NCBI RefSeq assembly: GCF_014042345.1
Contig: NZ_JACEZT010000004.1
Location: 62,001 to 126,000 of the forward strand
Direction of reading: 5' to 3'
Length of the DNA: 64,000 nucleotides
DNA from: Rugamonas brunnea
GTDB lineage: Bacteria; Pseudomonadota; Gammaproteobacteria; Burkholderiales; Burkholderiaceae_D
A program made the translations under genes and the position numbers. Positions within the stretch are counted from its first letter, which is position 1. Each line of letters begins with the position of its first letter. The notes below the pieces were generated by a model that was given only the letters and a program-made list of their open reading frames with translations, was not told the DNA's origin and made no database searches. Positions 26,318-35,647 of this stretch are shown one piece after another.

Positions 26318-26427
26318 TTCGTTGTATCCTATGCAACCGGGCCAGCAATCCCGTCCCGGTTCTTACTCCCCCGGAAATGTTTTAGCAGTAAATGTCTTTT
26401 TTAGGGGTTTTGCACTAGCAAAAAATC

Positions 26428-26475
26428 GCACGATCGTGCTTAAATTTAGTTTAGGTGGAAAATTTCTTTTATAAT
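26428..26475 (+). promoter_or_regulatory. etfBA promoter region with perfect 12-bp palindrome
   Basis: A consensus -10 TATAAT is at 26470-26475. Upstream, GCACGATCGTGC (26428-26439) is a perfect palindrome with partly symmetric A/T flanks, placed close to the -35 region. It is a plausible operator for a TetR-family regulator of fatty-acid or amino-acid oxidation (FadP/PsrA/LiuR-like); the factor is inferred, not shown. Confidence 0.55.
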
Positions 26476-26524
26476 CTTCCCCTACTTAGTTCCGTTACTC
26501 TTTATTTTTCCCAAAGGCACAGCT

Positions 26525-27274
26525 ATGAAAGTCTTGGTACCCGTCAAACGCGTGGTCGACTATAACGTCAAAGTGCGCGTCAAATCCGACGGCAGCGGCG
26601 TCGATATCGCCAACGTCAAAATGTCGATGAACCCATTCGACGAGATCGCTATCGAAGAGGCCGTGCGCCTGAAGGAAGCGGGCAAAGTCACCGAAGTGGT
26701 GGCCGTATCGTGCGGCGTGAGCCAGTGCCAGGAAACCCTGCGTACCGGTATGGCCATCGGCGCCGACCGTGGCATCCTGGTGGAAACGGGCGTGGAGCTG
26801 GAGCCGCTGGGCGTGGCCAAGCTGCTCAAGGCGCTGGCCGACAAGGAACAGCCACAGCTGATCATCCTGGGCAAGCAAGCCATCGACGACGACTCCAACC
26901 AGACCGGCCAGATGCTGGCTGCCCTGCTGGGCTGGCCACAAGCCACCTTCGCCTCGAAAGTGGTGCTGGAAGACGGCAAAGCCGTCGTGACCCGTGAAGT
27001 GGACGGCGGCCTGGAAACCCTGTCGCTGACCCTGCCAGCCATCGTCACCACCGACCTGCGCCTGAACGAGCCGCGCTACGTCACGCTGCCGAACATCATG
27101 AAGGCCAAGAAGAAGCCACTGGACACCGTCAAGCCGGAAGACCTGGGCGTGGACGTGGCACCGCGTCTGAAGACCCTGAAAGTGGCCGAGCCAGCCAAGC
27201 GTTCGGCCGGTATCAAGGTTCCGGACGTCGCCACCCTGGTCGCAAAACTGCGCACCGAAGCCAAAGTCATCTAA
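26525..27274 (+). CDS. etfB: Electron transfer flavoprotein, beta subunit
   Basis: This 249-residue protein pairs with EtfA to pass electrons from acyl-CoA dehydrogenases to the quinone pool through ETF-QO. It begins [19 protein letters not shown] and has the family signature region [49 protein letters not shown] lies upstream of ATG 26525. It is 36 bp ahead of etfA and shares the promoter at about 26470 with its palindromic operator. Confidence 0.97.
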   Translation: MKVLVPVKRVVDYNVKVRVKSDGSGVDIANVKMSMNPFDEIAIEEAVRLKEAGKVTEVVAVSCGVSQCQETLRTGMAIGADRGILVETGVELEPLGVAKLLKALADKEQPQLIILGKQAIDDDSNQTGQMLAALLGWPQATFASKVVLEDGKAVVTREVDGGLETLSLTLPAIVTTDLRLNEPRYVTLPNIMKAKKKPLDTVKPEDLGVDVAPRLKTLKVAEPAKRSAGIKVPDVATLVAKLRTEAKVI

Positions 27275-27310
27275 GCGCGGCCTGGCCGTTCACATTTTTG
27301 AGGAAGAATC

Positions 27311-28243
27311 ATGGTCGCATTAGTTATCGCTGAACACGACAACGCTAGCCTGAAAGGCAGCACCCACCACACCGTTACCGCAGCCGCCCAGTGCGGTGGC
27401 GACGTGCACGTCCTGGTCGCTGGCGCCAACGCCGGCGCCGCCGCTGCCGCCGCCGCGCAGATCGCCGGCGTATCGAAAGTGATCCTGGCCGACGCGCCGC
27501 ACTTCGCCGACGGCCTGGCCGAAAACGTGGCCGAGCAAGTGCTGGCCCTGGCCGGCGCCTACAGCCACATCCTGGCTCCCGCCACCGCCTACGGCAAGAA
27601 CATCGCGCCGCGCGTGGCCGCCAAGCTGGACGTGGCCCAGATCTCGGAAATCACCAAGGTCGATTCGCCCGACACCTTCGAGCGTCCTATCTACGCTGGT
27701 AACGCCATCGCCACCGTGCAATCGGGCGACAAGGTGAAAGTCATCACCGTGCGTACCACCGGCTTCGACGCCGCTGCCGCCACCGGCGGTTCGGCCGCCA
27801 CCGAAACCGTGGCCGCCGTTGCTGATCTGGGCAAGTCGGCCTTCGTGGGCCGCGAGCTGGCCAAGTCGGACCGTCCTGAACTGACCGCCGCCAAAGTCAT
27901 CGTCTCCGGTGGCCGTGGCATGGGTTCGGGCGAAGCGTTCAAGATCCTGGAACCGCTGGCCGACAAGCTGGGCGCCGCCATGGGTGCTTCGCGCGCCGCC
28001 GTCGACGCCGGCTACGTGCCGAACGACTGGCAGGTTGGCCAGACCGGCAAGATCGTCGCGCCTACCCTGTACATCGCCGTCGGTATCTCGGGCGCCATCC
28101 AGCACTTGGCTGGTATGAAGGACTCGAAGACCATCGTCGCCATCAACAAGGATCCTGAAGCCCCGATCTTCTCGGTGGCCGACTACGGCATCGTTGGCGA
28201 CCTGTTCGAAGTGGTACCGCAACTGGTCGCAGAACTGGGCTGA
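27311..28243 (+). CDS. etfA: Electron transfer flavoprotein, alpha subunit
   Basis: This 310-residue protein carries the FAD-binding C-terminal domain: [45 protein letters not shown] and [45 protein letters not shown]. It starts after GAGGAAG, 36 bp from etfB. It forms the heterodimer with EtfB in the cytoplasm. A strong terminator follows at 28271-28315. Confidence 0.97.
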   Translation: MVALVIAEHDNASLKGSTHHTVTAAAQCGGDVHVLVAGANAGAAAAAAAQIAGVSKVILADAPHFADGLAENVAEQVLALAGAYSHILAPATAYGKNIAPRVAAKLDVAQISEITKVDSPDTFERPIYAGNAIATVQSGDKVKVITVRTTGFDAAAATGGSAATETVAAVADLGKSAFVGRELAKSDRPELTAAKVIVSGGRGMGSGEAFKILEPLADKLGAAMGASRAAVDAGYVPNDWQVGQTGKIVAPTLYIAVGISGAIQHLAGMKDSKTIVAINKDPEAPIFSVADYGIVGDLFEVVPQLVAELG

Positions 28244-28270
28244 TCGATTTAGCGCCTAGATGAATTACAG

Positions 28271-28315
28271 GCCACGCTGGTTCCGGCACAATTGCCGGAC
28301 CACCGTGGCTTTTTT
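28271..28315 (+). terminator. Terminator between etfA and the acyl-CoA dehydrogenase gene
   Basis: GCCACG-C-TGGT-T-CCGGC pairs with GCCGG-A-CCA-C-CGTGGC and is followed by TTTTTT. It lies 28 bp after etfA and ends 16 bp before the acyl-CoA dehydrogenase start, so read-through may set the level of the downstream gene, or that gene has its own promoter within the hairpin region. Confidence 0.85.
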
Positions 28316-28330
28316 CTTGGAGAATAGAGA

Positions 28331-30121
28331 ATGCCGTATCAAGCACCCGTAAAAGACATGCTGTTCGTGATGAACGAACTGGCCGACCTGGCCGCTGTGA
28401 ACGCCCTGCCTGGCAATGAAGACGCCACCCCCGACACGGCCGAAGCCGTGCTGGAAGAGAACGCGAAGTTCTGCAGCAACGTGGTCGCCCCCCTGAACAA
28501 CCCCGCCGACAAAGAGCCCAGCTACTGGCACGATGGCCAGGTCACCACCTCGAAGGGCTTCAAGGAAGCCTTCAAGGCCTTCGCGGAAGCCGGCTGGCAA
28601 GGCGTGCAGCACCCGGTGGAATTCGGCGGCCAGGGCCTGCCCAAGCTGCTGGCCACCCCTTGCATCGAGATGCTGAACTCGTCGAACGTGTCGTTCGCCC
28701 TGTGCCCGCTGCTGACCGACGGCGCCATCGAAGCGCTGCTGACGGCCGGTAGCGACGAGCAGAAAGCCACCTACCTGGAAAACCTGGTGTCGGGCAAATG
28801 GACCGGCACCATGAACCTGACCGAGCCGCAAGCCGGTTCCGACCTGGCCGCTGTGCGCAGCCGCGCCGTGCCCCAGGGCGACGGCACCTACAAGATTTTC
28901 GGCACCAAGATCTTCATCACCTACGGTGAGCACGACATGGCCGAGAACATTATCCACCTGGTGCTGGCCCGCACGCCGGACGCGCCACCGGGCGTGAAAG
29001 GCATCTCGCTGTTCATCGTGCCGAAGTTCCTGGTCAACGCCGACGGCTCGCTGGGCGCGCGCAACGACGCGCACTGCGTGTCGATCGAGCACAAGCTGGG
29101 CATCAAGGCCAGCCCGACGGCCGTGCTGCAGTTCGGCGACCACGGCGGCGCCATCGGCACGCTGGTCGGTGAAGAGAACCGCGGCCTGGAATACATGTTC
29201 ATCATGATGAACGCGGCCCGCTTCGGCGTCGGCCTGCAGGGCATCGGCGTGGCCGAGCGCTCGTACCAGCGCGCCGTGGCCTTCGCCAAGGACCGCGTGC
29301 AGTCGCGCGACCTGGCCGGTTCGGCCGGTCCCGTGTCCATCATTCACCATCCGGACGTGCGCCGTATGCTGATGTCCATGCGTTCCCAGATCGAGGCGGC
29401 GCGCGCGCTGGCCTACGTGGGCGCGGGCCTGAGCGACATTGCCCACACCCATCCCGATGCGGCGGTGCGCGCGGCCAACCTGGCCACCTACGAATTCCTG
29501 GTCCCGCTGATCAAGGGCTGGTCGACGGAAATGGCGCAGGACGTGACCCGCGACGGCGTGCAAGTGCACGGCGGCATGGGCTTCATCGAAGAGACGGGCG
29601 CTGCGCAGCACTACCGCGACGTCAAGATCCTCACCATCTACGAAGGCACCACCGCCATTCAGGCCAACGACCTGGTGGGCCGCAAGACCGTGCGTGACGG
29701 CGGCGCCGTGGCCAAGGCTATCATCGCCCAGATCCGCGCCACGGAAGCGCAACTGGCAGCGCAAGGCGGCGCGGAGTTCCAGGCCATCGCCAAGCACCTG
29801 GCGGCCGGTAGCAAGGATATGGAAGCCGTGGTCGACTACGTGGTCGCCAACATGAAGAGCGACATCAAGGGCGTGTTCGCGGGCAGCGTGCTGTACCTGA
29901 AGCTGGCCGGTATCGTGGTCGCAGGCTGGCAGATGGCGCGCGCCGCGCTGATCGCCAAGCAGAAACTGGACGCCAACGAAGGCGACGCCAGCTTCTACCA
30001 GGCCAAGATCGTCACCGCGCGCTTCTTCGCCGACCATATCCTGTCGCAGTCGTCGGGTCTGCGCAGCGCCATCGTTGAAGGCAGCGCCGGCGTGCTGGCA
30101 TTGACGGAAGACCAGTTCTAA
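28331..30121 (+). CDS. Acyl-CoA dehydrogenase with C-terminal extension (about 600 aa class)
   Basis: This 596-residue flavoprotein belongs to the long class of acyl-CoA dehydrogenases (FadE5/DmdC-like, with an extra C-terminal helical domain). Motifs: MNLTEPQAGSDLAAVRSRA in the FAD/substrate region, EHKLGIKASPTAVLQFG, QVHGGMGFIEETGAAQHYRD and the catalytic base E438 in TIYEGTTAIQAND. It should oxidise an acyl-CoA to the 2-enoyl-CoA and give electrons to the EtfBA encoded just upstream. GGAG precedes ATG 28331. A terminator follows at 30149-30187. Chain-length preference is not evident. Confidence 0.94.
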   Translation: MPYQAPVKDMLFVMNELADLAAVNALPGNEDATPDTAEAVLEENAKFCSNVVAPLNNPADKEPSYWHDGQVTTSKGFKEAFKAFAEAGWQGVQHPVEFGGQGLPKLLATPCIEMLNSSNVSFALCPLLTDGAIEALLTAGSDEQKATYLENLVSGKWTGTMNLTEPQAGSDLAAVRSRAVPQGDGTYKIFGTKIFITYGEHDMAENIIHLVLARTPDAPPGVKGISLFIVPKFLVNADGSLGARNDAHCVSIEHKLGIKASPTAVLQFGDHGGAIGTLVGEENRGLEYMFIMMNAARFGVGLQGIGVAERSYQRAVAFAKDRVQSRDLAGSAGPVSIIHHPDVRRMLMSMRSQIEAARALAYVGAGLSDIAHTHPDAAVRAANLATYEFLVPLIKGWSTEMAQDVTRDGVQVHGGMGFIEETGAAQHYRDVKILTIYEGTTAIQANDLVGRKTVRDGGAVAKAIIAQIRATEAQLAAQGGAEFQAIAKHLAAGSKDMEAVVDYVVANMKSDIKGVFAGSVLYLKLAGIVVAGWQMARAALIAKQKLDANEGDASFYQAKIVTARFFADHILSQSSGLRSAIVEGSAGVLALTEDQF

Positions 30122-30148
30122 GCAGCGTTCCACGCTTAGTCTGAATAG

Positions 30149-30187
30149 GAGCCTGTCGCGGCATCGTTCGCGGCAGGCTCTTTTTTT
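30149..30187 (+). terminator. Rho-independent terminator after the acyl-CoA dehydrogenase
   Basis: GAGCCTGTCGCG and CGCGGCAGGCTC form a long stem followed by seven T. It ends 10 bp before the convergent Lnt-like gene. Confidence 0.93.
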
Positions 30188-30196
30188 CGCGCTGCA

Positions 30197-32701
30197 TCAA
30201 GCGCGGTAGATGGTCAGCAGCAGCCAGCCGGGCATGCCGAGATAGAGCGCCACGTGGCCGGCCCGCTCCAGCCAGCGCCGCATGGCGATCGCGCGCGCGG
30301 GGCGCAGCAGCGCCACCAGCAACGTGGCCATGCTGATCGCCATCCGCAGCAGCGTCTGCGTCAACACCACGCCGATGGCCCACGCGGCCCACCACAGCGC
30401 GAATGCGCTCAGATACGCTTTCAAGCCGAAGCTGTAGTACTCGCCGAACGCACTGCCGTAGGCGATGTGCTGGTACAGGTGGAACGCCGGCAGCGCCAGC
30501 GCGAATGGCAGCAGGATGTGCTTGAGCAGCGGATGGTCGAGCCGCGAGCGGCCGATTGCCAGGCTGGTTTGCGCATACACCTGCGGCACGCCGCGCACGC
30601 TCGGTTCCGCCGCTTGTGCCGATTTTGCCGACTGTGCCAGCTGTGCAGCGGTGGCGGCCCGTGCGGCGGCGCGGGCGTCGGCATTGGTCAGTGCCAGTCC
30701 GTAGCGCCAGCGCCGTCCCGTGTTCAGTCGCAGCGACAGGCCGGGACCGGGGAAGGGCAAACGCCACAACTGGACTTCCGCCACCTCGCTCAGCGCCAGT
30801 TCGCGCCGGCGACCGCCACGCGTCAGTGCCAGCTTGCCATTGACCACCATGGCCTGGGCCGAACACGCCGTAAGCACGCACCACGCGGCCGCTTCAGGCA
30901 GCAGGAACAGCATCGAGAACAGACGGATCTGCGCCAGCGTGTTGGTGCGCAGCGCTTCGTTGAGCAGCAGGACGAGGCACATCCACAACAAACCACCGCG
31001 CGCGCCCGCACGCAGCAAGCCTGCCAGCAAGCGCGTGGCCGGCGACAGCACGGCCACCCGGGCCGGCAGCGCCGCCGCCAGGCTGATGGCCGGCGCTGCG
31101 GTCGCCTCTTCGCCCGTATGCGCGGAGCGCCACGCCGGGAAGGCTGCAACGACCGCCAGCAGGACCAGCGCCGCCGCCGCCACGCGCCCGACCCAGTCGC
31201 CCCAGCGCACGATCAGCGTGGGCGCGGGCGTCTGAACGGGTAGGGCGCCTACCACCAGCGTCTGCTCGCCCATGCGCGTGCCCGCGAGGATGGCGCCGGT
31301 GGCGTCGATCACGCCGCTGTAGCCATTGCTGGTGACGCGGAACTGCGGCAGCCGCGTTTCGATGCTGCGGAACGCCGCCGCCGACTGGTGCAGGCGCGCA
31401 CCCAGCGGGTCGGCCGTGAACCACGAATCGTTGGACATGGTGAGAATCGCTTGCGCGCCCAGGCGCACGCCGTCGATGGCGAGATTGGTGTCCATGTCGT
31501 CGAAGCAGATCAGCGGCTGCACCGGAATCTCGCGGCCATCGGCCAGCCGCAGCGGCAGTACGCGCGCGCCGTTACCAGGCTGCCAGTTGCCGGTCCACGG
31601 CAGCAGGCGCCGCAGCTGCGGGCCGTCCAGCCACGCGGGCACGTATTCCGTGAGCGGGAACAGACGCGTCTTGCGGTAGAAGCCCAGCAGGCCGGCGCCC
31701 GGTTGCACGAAGGCGGCCGCGTTGTATTCGCCGGCGCGGTCGCGGTCGTAGGTGCCGAACACGAAGGGGACGCCGGCCGCGTTGACGATGCCGACAATCT
31801 CGCGATCGAGTTCGGCACCGGCCGCGCTCTTGGGATGGCCGAAGGTGGTGGGATAGACGGTTTCCGACCACACCACCGCGTCCACGTGCTGGCGCTCGAC
31901 GGCGTCGTAGCTCATCGCGTAGTGGGTGTCGAGTACCTCGCGCACGAAGGCGGCCGTGCCTTTCTCCTGGCGCTGGCGTTCGTAGTCGATGATGTTGGAC
32001 TGGATCATCCCCATGCGCAGTGGCTTGCCCTGGGGCGCGGGGCTGGCCGAGAGCGTGAACTGGCCGTAGCCGGCCAGCAGCAGCGGCGCCAGCGCGGCCA
32101 TTGCCAGCGGGCGGGCGATGGCGCGCGGGCCCGCCGCCCGCCATGCCGGCGCCAGCGCGGCGGCCACACCTTCGTTGGCCAGCAACAGCAGCAGCGTCAG
32201 ACCGGCCGTGCCCACCACGGCGGCGCCCTGGCGCAGCGCCACGGACGGGTAGAGGCCGTAGCCCAGCGTATCGCCGAGGAACTTGGGCAGCAGCCATTCC
32301 GTCGCCACCCAGGCTGCGGCGCCGGCCAGCGCGCCGGGCGCGGCGCCGTAGCGCTGGCGCGTGAGGTGGCGCACCACGGCGAAGCTGAGGAACTGCGGCT
32401 GGAACAGCGGGGCGGCGAGCAGCAGGATCGCCAGCCCGGCCGCGCCGCCGATCTGCGTGTAGTGGCCGAAGGCGATGCCGAACCAGGCGAAGGCGCCGGC
32501 CGTGTAGCCGATCGCCATGGCCCAGCCGCGCAGCAGGGCGCGTGTCACGGTGGGGCTGGCGTCGAGCGCGCGCAGGCATGGCACTAGCAGGACGAAGCCG
32601 AGCAGCCAGCCGGCGCCGCCGCGCGCATACAGGGCGGACATCAGCGCGCTGGCGAGGATCGCTGCCGGCACGCGCATTTTTACAGGAAGGGTCAGGGTCA
32701 T
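30197..32701 (-). CDS. Apolipoprotein N-acyltransferase-like protein with long C-terminal membrane extension
   Basis: Residues 1-525 of this 834-residue protein match Lnt: five or six membrane helices (about 12-220), then a nitrilase domain with the catalytic triad E280 (VVWSETVYP), K344 (FYRKTRLFPLTEYVP) and C399 (LICFDDMD) and the SNDSWF motif, then a membrane segment (about 505-522). Typical Lnt proteins end near residue 510-550. Here about 300 more residues follow, with several hydrophobic segments and a soluble part (GRRRELALSEVAEVQLWRLPFPGPG) that looks PH/YcxB-like. The start at 32701 is 4 bp after the upstream gene. N-acylation of lipoproteins is the likely activity, but it may be a specialised paralogue; another lnt may exist elsewhere in the genome. 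Confidence 0.85.
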   Translation of the reverse strand: MTLTLPVKMRVPAAILASALMSALYARGGAGWLLGFVLLVPCLRALDASPTVTRALLRGWAMAIGYTAGAFAWFGIAFGHYTQIGGAAGLAILLLAAPLFQPQFLSFAVVRHLTRQRYGAAPGALAGAAAWVATEWLLPKFLGDTLGYGLYPSVALRQGAAVVGTAGLTLLLLLANEGVAAALAPAWRAAGPRAIARPLAMAALAPLLLAGYGQFTLSASPAPQGKPLRMGMIQSNIIDYERQRQEKGTAAFVREVLDTHYAMSYDAVERQHVDAVVWSETVYPTTFGHPKSAAGAELDREIVGIVNAAGVPFVFGTYDRDRAGEYNAAAFVQPGAGLLGFYRKTRLFPLTEYVPAWLDGPQLRRLLPWTGNWQPGNGARVLPLRLADGREIPVQPLICFDDMDTNLAIDGVRLGAQAILTMSNDSWFTADPLGARLHQSAAAFRSIETRLPQFRVTSNGYSGVIDATGAILAGTRMGEQTLVVGALPVQTPAPTLIVRWGDWVGRVAAAALVLLAVVAAFPAWRSAHTGEEATAAPAISLAAALPARVAVLSPATRLLAGLLRAGARGGLLWMCLVLLLNEALRTNTLAQIRLFSMLFLLPEAAAWCVLTACSAQAMVVNGKLALTRGGRRRELALSEVAEVQLWRLPFPGPGLSLRLNTGRRWRYGLALTNADARAAARAATAAQLAQSAKSAQAAEPSVRGVPQVYAQTSLAIGRSRLDHPLLKHILLPFALALPAFHLYQHIAYGSAFGEYYSFGLKAYLSAFALWWAAWAIGVVLTQTLLRMAISMATLLVALLRPARAIAMRRWLERAGHVALYLGMPGWLLLTIYRA

Positions 32702-32705
32702 GTCT

Positions 32706-33386
32706 CTATTGGCCGGGTCTTGCCGGCTCTCGTGGTGCGGGGATGGTGATGCGCCGCTGCGGCAGGCCGGGCGGCGCAAGTTCCGGCGGCACAACGCGGT
32801 CCTTGGGCATGGCGACCGGCTGGTTGTTCGCGTCATACAATTGGAAGTCGGGGGCGAACATGAGGATCGCTTCGATGGTCTGGCCATCATCGGTCACCTG
32901 GTGGTGGCGCACATACCCTTTGGGCAGGTCGAAGTCTTCGGGTACGGCCAGGCCGACCAGCGGCGGGCGGGTGCCGGGCGGCGAGAACGCACCGAGGCCG
33001 CTGAAGATGCCGCGTTCATGCAGGCGCTCGATCACTTCGGGCATGCTGGGATTGGCGCCACGGGGGATGTAGCTTTTCAGGTCGCGCGTGGGATCGGCGT
33101 CGCCTTCGGGCGCATGCGCCGGCTCCTGCGCCGGCCCGGATGACATGCCTGGCAGGTCCGACAGCCAGCCCGGCTTCGCGCCGGCGGCGGCGGACGGCGC
33201 CGCCGCCGTGGCTTCACCGCCTTCGCCGGCCGACGAGGCGGACCACAGCCACAGCCCGCCCAGCACGGCGACGCCCGCCAACGCCAGCAGCAGGCCGATG
33301 TTGGAGCGGCCGTGCGCATGCGTGCGCGCGCGGCCGGCGCCGTTGCAGCGGGCGCCGGCCGGTGTCGCCTTGGTTCGAGGTGGCAT
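32706..33386 (-). CDS. Membrane-anchored hypothetical protein upstream of the Lnt-like gene
   Basis: I do not recognise this 226-residue protein. A basic N terminus precedes one membrane segment (IGLLLALAGVAVLGGLWLW, about 30-48), then a Gly/Ala/Pro-rich linker, then a soluble domain (SMPEVIERLHERGIFSGLGAFSPPGTRPPLVGLAVPEDFDLPKGY ... EAILMFAPDFQLYDANNQPV) and a Pro/Arg-rich tail. Its stop is 4 bp from the start of the Lnt-like gene, so the two are almost certainly cotranscribed and translationally coupled. The ATG at 33386 is preferred to a TTG six bases upstream. Confidence 0.7.
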   Translation of the reverse strand: MPPRTKATPAGARCNGAGRARTHAHGRSNIGLLLALAGVAVLGGLWLWSASSAGEGGEATAAAPSAAAGAKPGWLSDLPGMSSGPAQEPAHAPEGDADPTRDLKSYIPRGANPSMPEVIERLHERGIFSGLGAFSPPGTRPPLVGLAVPEDFDLPKGYVRHHQVTDDGQTIEAILMFAPDFQLYDANNQPVAMPKDRVVPPELAPPGLPQRRITIPAPREPARPGQ

Positions 33387-33422
33387 GGTCAACCCAGATC
33401 CGGGCCGGGACTTGGCTGGTGC

Positions 33423-34511
33423 TTAAGGCGTGGCCGGATTGAAGGTCGAAACGGCCCAGCCCATGCGCTCATGCCCGTACTGGTTCCAGATCGGGTTCTT
33501 GCCGGCGGTGAAGGAGGTGTAGCGCGGCGCGCCGCTGCCCGTGGTGTCGCCGAACAGGCCGGAGGTGATGGTGCTGCCGGTGTAGGTCGGGTGGGTATCG
33601 TCGGACTGGATGTAGTCGTAGCTGCTGCTGGCGGAGACGAAGTGCGTGTTGGCGTCGCGCAGGGTCGAGCGCAGCGTGGTGGTGATGCGGGTCACGTAGC
33701 TGGCCTGGCTCTCGCCGGCCACGTAGCGCAGCGCGTCGGAGTCGATCTGGCCGTCGCCGTTGCTGTCATAGTCGCCGCCCATGTACTGCGCGAAGTTGTC
33801 GGCGCAGGTGAAGCCCTTCTGGCGCGCCGTATCGCACATCATGTAGTTCATGCGGGCCAGCGATTGCAGGAAGCGGTCCTGCATCTTCACGGTCTGGCCG
33901 GTGGTCGCGTCGGTGCACGAGCTTTGCACGTTGTCGGCCGCGTAGCCCGGATAGTGCAGGTTGGAGATCACCTTCAGCTTGACGCCGGGGTAGGCGTTGG
34001 CGTTGATGTAGTCCATGGCCGCCGCCACGTAGGTCTTGCAGCTCGCTTCGGCGTTGTCGAGCACCGTGTAGTCGCAGGTGCCGGTCTGGCTCTTGAAGCT
34101 GGTGCGCGCCTGCAGGCCGTCGTTGCCGCACATTTCGAAGGTCACCACGCGGGTGCTGCTGGCCTGCATGTAGGAACGCTCGGCCACGATCTTGTTGTTG
34201 TACACGTCCGAGGCGACAGCGCCGGACTTGGTGCGGCGCACGCTCTCGATGTCGGCGCCCCACAGGGCGGACATGTATTCCGCGTCCACCGTCGGCGCCG
34301 AGTATTTGGCGGCGCTGGTGATGGAGCCGTTGTAGCCGGCGTAGATGGAATCGCCGTAGGCCACCACGCGGTACTTGGTGCTGGTGTTGGCGCGGTCGAT
34401 GGTCCACGAGGCGTTCTGGTTCAGGGTGCTGGCCGATGCTTCAGCGCCGGCGGCGAGCAGGGCGAGCATGGGTAGCAGGGTGCGTAGTGTGTGGCGAATA
34501 CGAGTAGGCAT
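33423..34511 (-). CDS. Secreted SGNH/GDSL-type hydrolase
   Basis: This 362-residue protein has a signal peptide (about residues 1-27, TLLPMLALLAAGAEASA). The SGNH blocks are visible: RVVAYGDSIYAG (block I Ser), FEMCGNDGLQ (block III Gly-Asn) and SDDTHPTYTG (block V Asp-x-x-His). It probably removes acyl groups from a lipid or polysaccharide outside the cytoplasm. Six or so cysteines suggest disulfides. The start is supported by AAGGAG eight bases upstream. A 14-bp palindrome sits about 95 bp upstream. The 252 bp to the next gene are otherwise AT-rich and carry no gene. Confidence 0.87.
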   Translation of the reverse strand: MPTRIRHTLRTLLPMLALLAAGAEASASTLNQNASWTIDRANTSTKYRVVAYGDSIYAGYNGSITSAAKYSAPTVDAEYMSALWGADIESVRRTKSGAVASDVYNNKIVAERSYMQASSTRVVTFEMCGNDGLQARTSFKSQTGTCDYTVLDNAEASCKTYVAAAMDYINANAYPGVKLKVISNLHYPGYAADNVQSSCTDATTGQTVKMQDRFLQSLARMNYMMCDTARQKGFTCADNFAQYMGGDYDSNGDGQIDSDALRYVAGESQASYVTRITTTLRSTLRDANTHFVSASSSYDYIQSDDTHPTYTGSTITSGLFGDTTGSGAPRYTSFTAGKNPIWNQYGHERMGWAVSTFNPATP

Positions 34512-34603
34512 GCAGTGTCTCCTTGGTGTGGTTATATGTCTGGACTGCGTCTCTTGGGAATTCGGACTACGCTTAAATGTAGGGCAAAAACAAGTGCAAA
34601 AAC

Positions 34604-34617
34604 CGAGCAGGTGCTCG
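34604..34617. other. Palindrome CGAGCA-GG-TGCTCG upstream of the SGNH hydrolase gene
   Basis: Two 6-base arms around GG pair perfectly. It lies in the AT-rich 252-bp region between the divergent SGNH hydrolase and metallophosphoesterase genes and could be an operator. Nothing else is seen there. Confidence 0.35.
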
Positions 34618-34763
34618 CAATTGAGTGAAAAAACCTGCATGTAAATTAATTTGTTGTATTTTCACAATGCTGTCGAACTGCTCACTTTTCGATACGGTGG
34701 CCGGTGCGGCGGGCGGATACTCGCGCTACACTGATGCTCCCATCGAGTGCGCGCGAGTGAGCC

Positions 34764-35495
34764 ATGCGTTATGCCATCGTTTCCGACATCCACGGCAACC
34801 TGCCGGCCCTGCAAGCCGTGGTGCGCGATATCGCGCGGCGGGGCGTGGACCGGGTCATCAACCTGGGCGATTGCGTGTCCGGCCCCTTGCTGCCGCTGGA
34901 GACGGCCCAGTTCCTGATGGCGCAAACGGAGTGGGTCCACCTGGCTGGCAACCATGAACGCCAGCTGCGCTCGCCGCGCGGGCGCGAAGCGTCGGACGCG
35001 TTCGCCTTTGCCCAGCTGGGGCAGGCGGAGCTGGACTGGCTGGCGACGCTGGAGCCCGCATTACGACTGAACGCGCAGGTGCAGCTATGCCACGGCACAC
35101 CGCGCAGCGATTTCGAATATTTCCTGGAGTCCGTTGAGCCCACCCATGTGCGGGCCGCCACGCTGGCGGAAATCGACGACCGCCTGGCCGGCTGCGACGC
35201 AGAGTTGATCGTCTGCGGCCATACCCACGTGCCGCGCGCCATGCGCTCGTCGGCTGGCCAGTTGATCGTCAATCCGGGCAGCGTGGGCTTGCCCGCCTAT
35301 GACGACAACCGGCCCTGTTTCCATGTGATCCAGAACGGTTCGCCCGATGCGCGCTACGCCATCGTTGAACAGGGCGAGGGTGGCTGGCAATGCGACCTGA
35401 TCGCCGTGCCGTATGGACATGCCGCCATGGCCGACCTGGCGCGCCGCAACGGCCGCGCGGACTGGGCGCGGGCGCTGGCCAGCGGCTACGTGTGA
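34764..35495 (+). CDS. YfcE/MJ0936-like metallophosphoesterase
   Basis: This 243-residue protein is a calcineurin-like phosphodiesterase. All metal-binding motifs are present: SDIHGN (D8, H10), NLGDCVSG, AGNHE, LCHGTP and CGHTHVPRA, with the family's NPGSVGLP strand. It is cytoplasmic (no signal). The size and motif set match the short YfcE-type group acting on cyclic or diester phosphates; the physiological substrate is unknown. It lies alone between the SGNH hydrolase and the cytochrome gene. Confidence 0.9.
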   Translation: MRYAIVSDIHGNLPALQAVVRDIARRGVDRVINLGDCVSGPLLPLETAQFLMAQTEWVHLAGNHERQLRSPRGREASDAFAFAQLGQAELDWLATLEPALRLNAQVQLCHGTPRSDFEYFLESVEPTHVRAATLAEIDDRLAGCDAELIVCGHTHVPRAMRSSAGQLIVNPGSVGLPAYDDNRPCFHVIQNGSPDARYAIVEQGEGGWQCDLIAVPYGHAAMADLARRNGRADWARALASGYV

Positions 35496-35647
35496 GCACA
35501 CAACAAATCGGGCAATATATCGCGCAACACGGGACCGGCCACGGAATCAATCCGCCGCCACAATTGCTAAGGATGGGATCGCCAGCAGGTCTAGAATGAA
35601 TCCATCGCTCGCCGCCCCGGGCGGGACGTCCAACAGGAGGAAACAGC

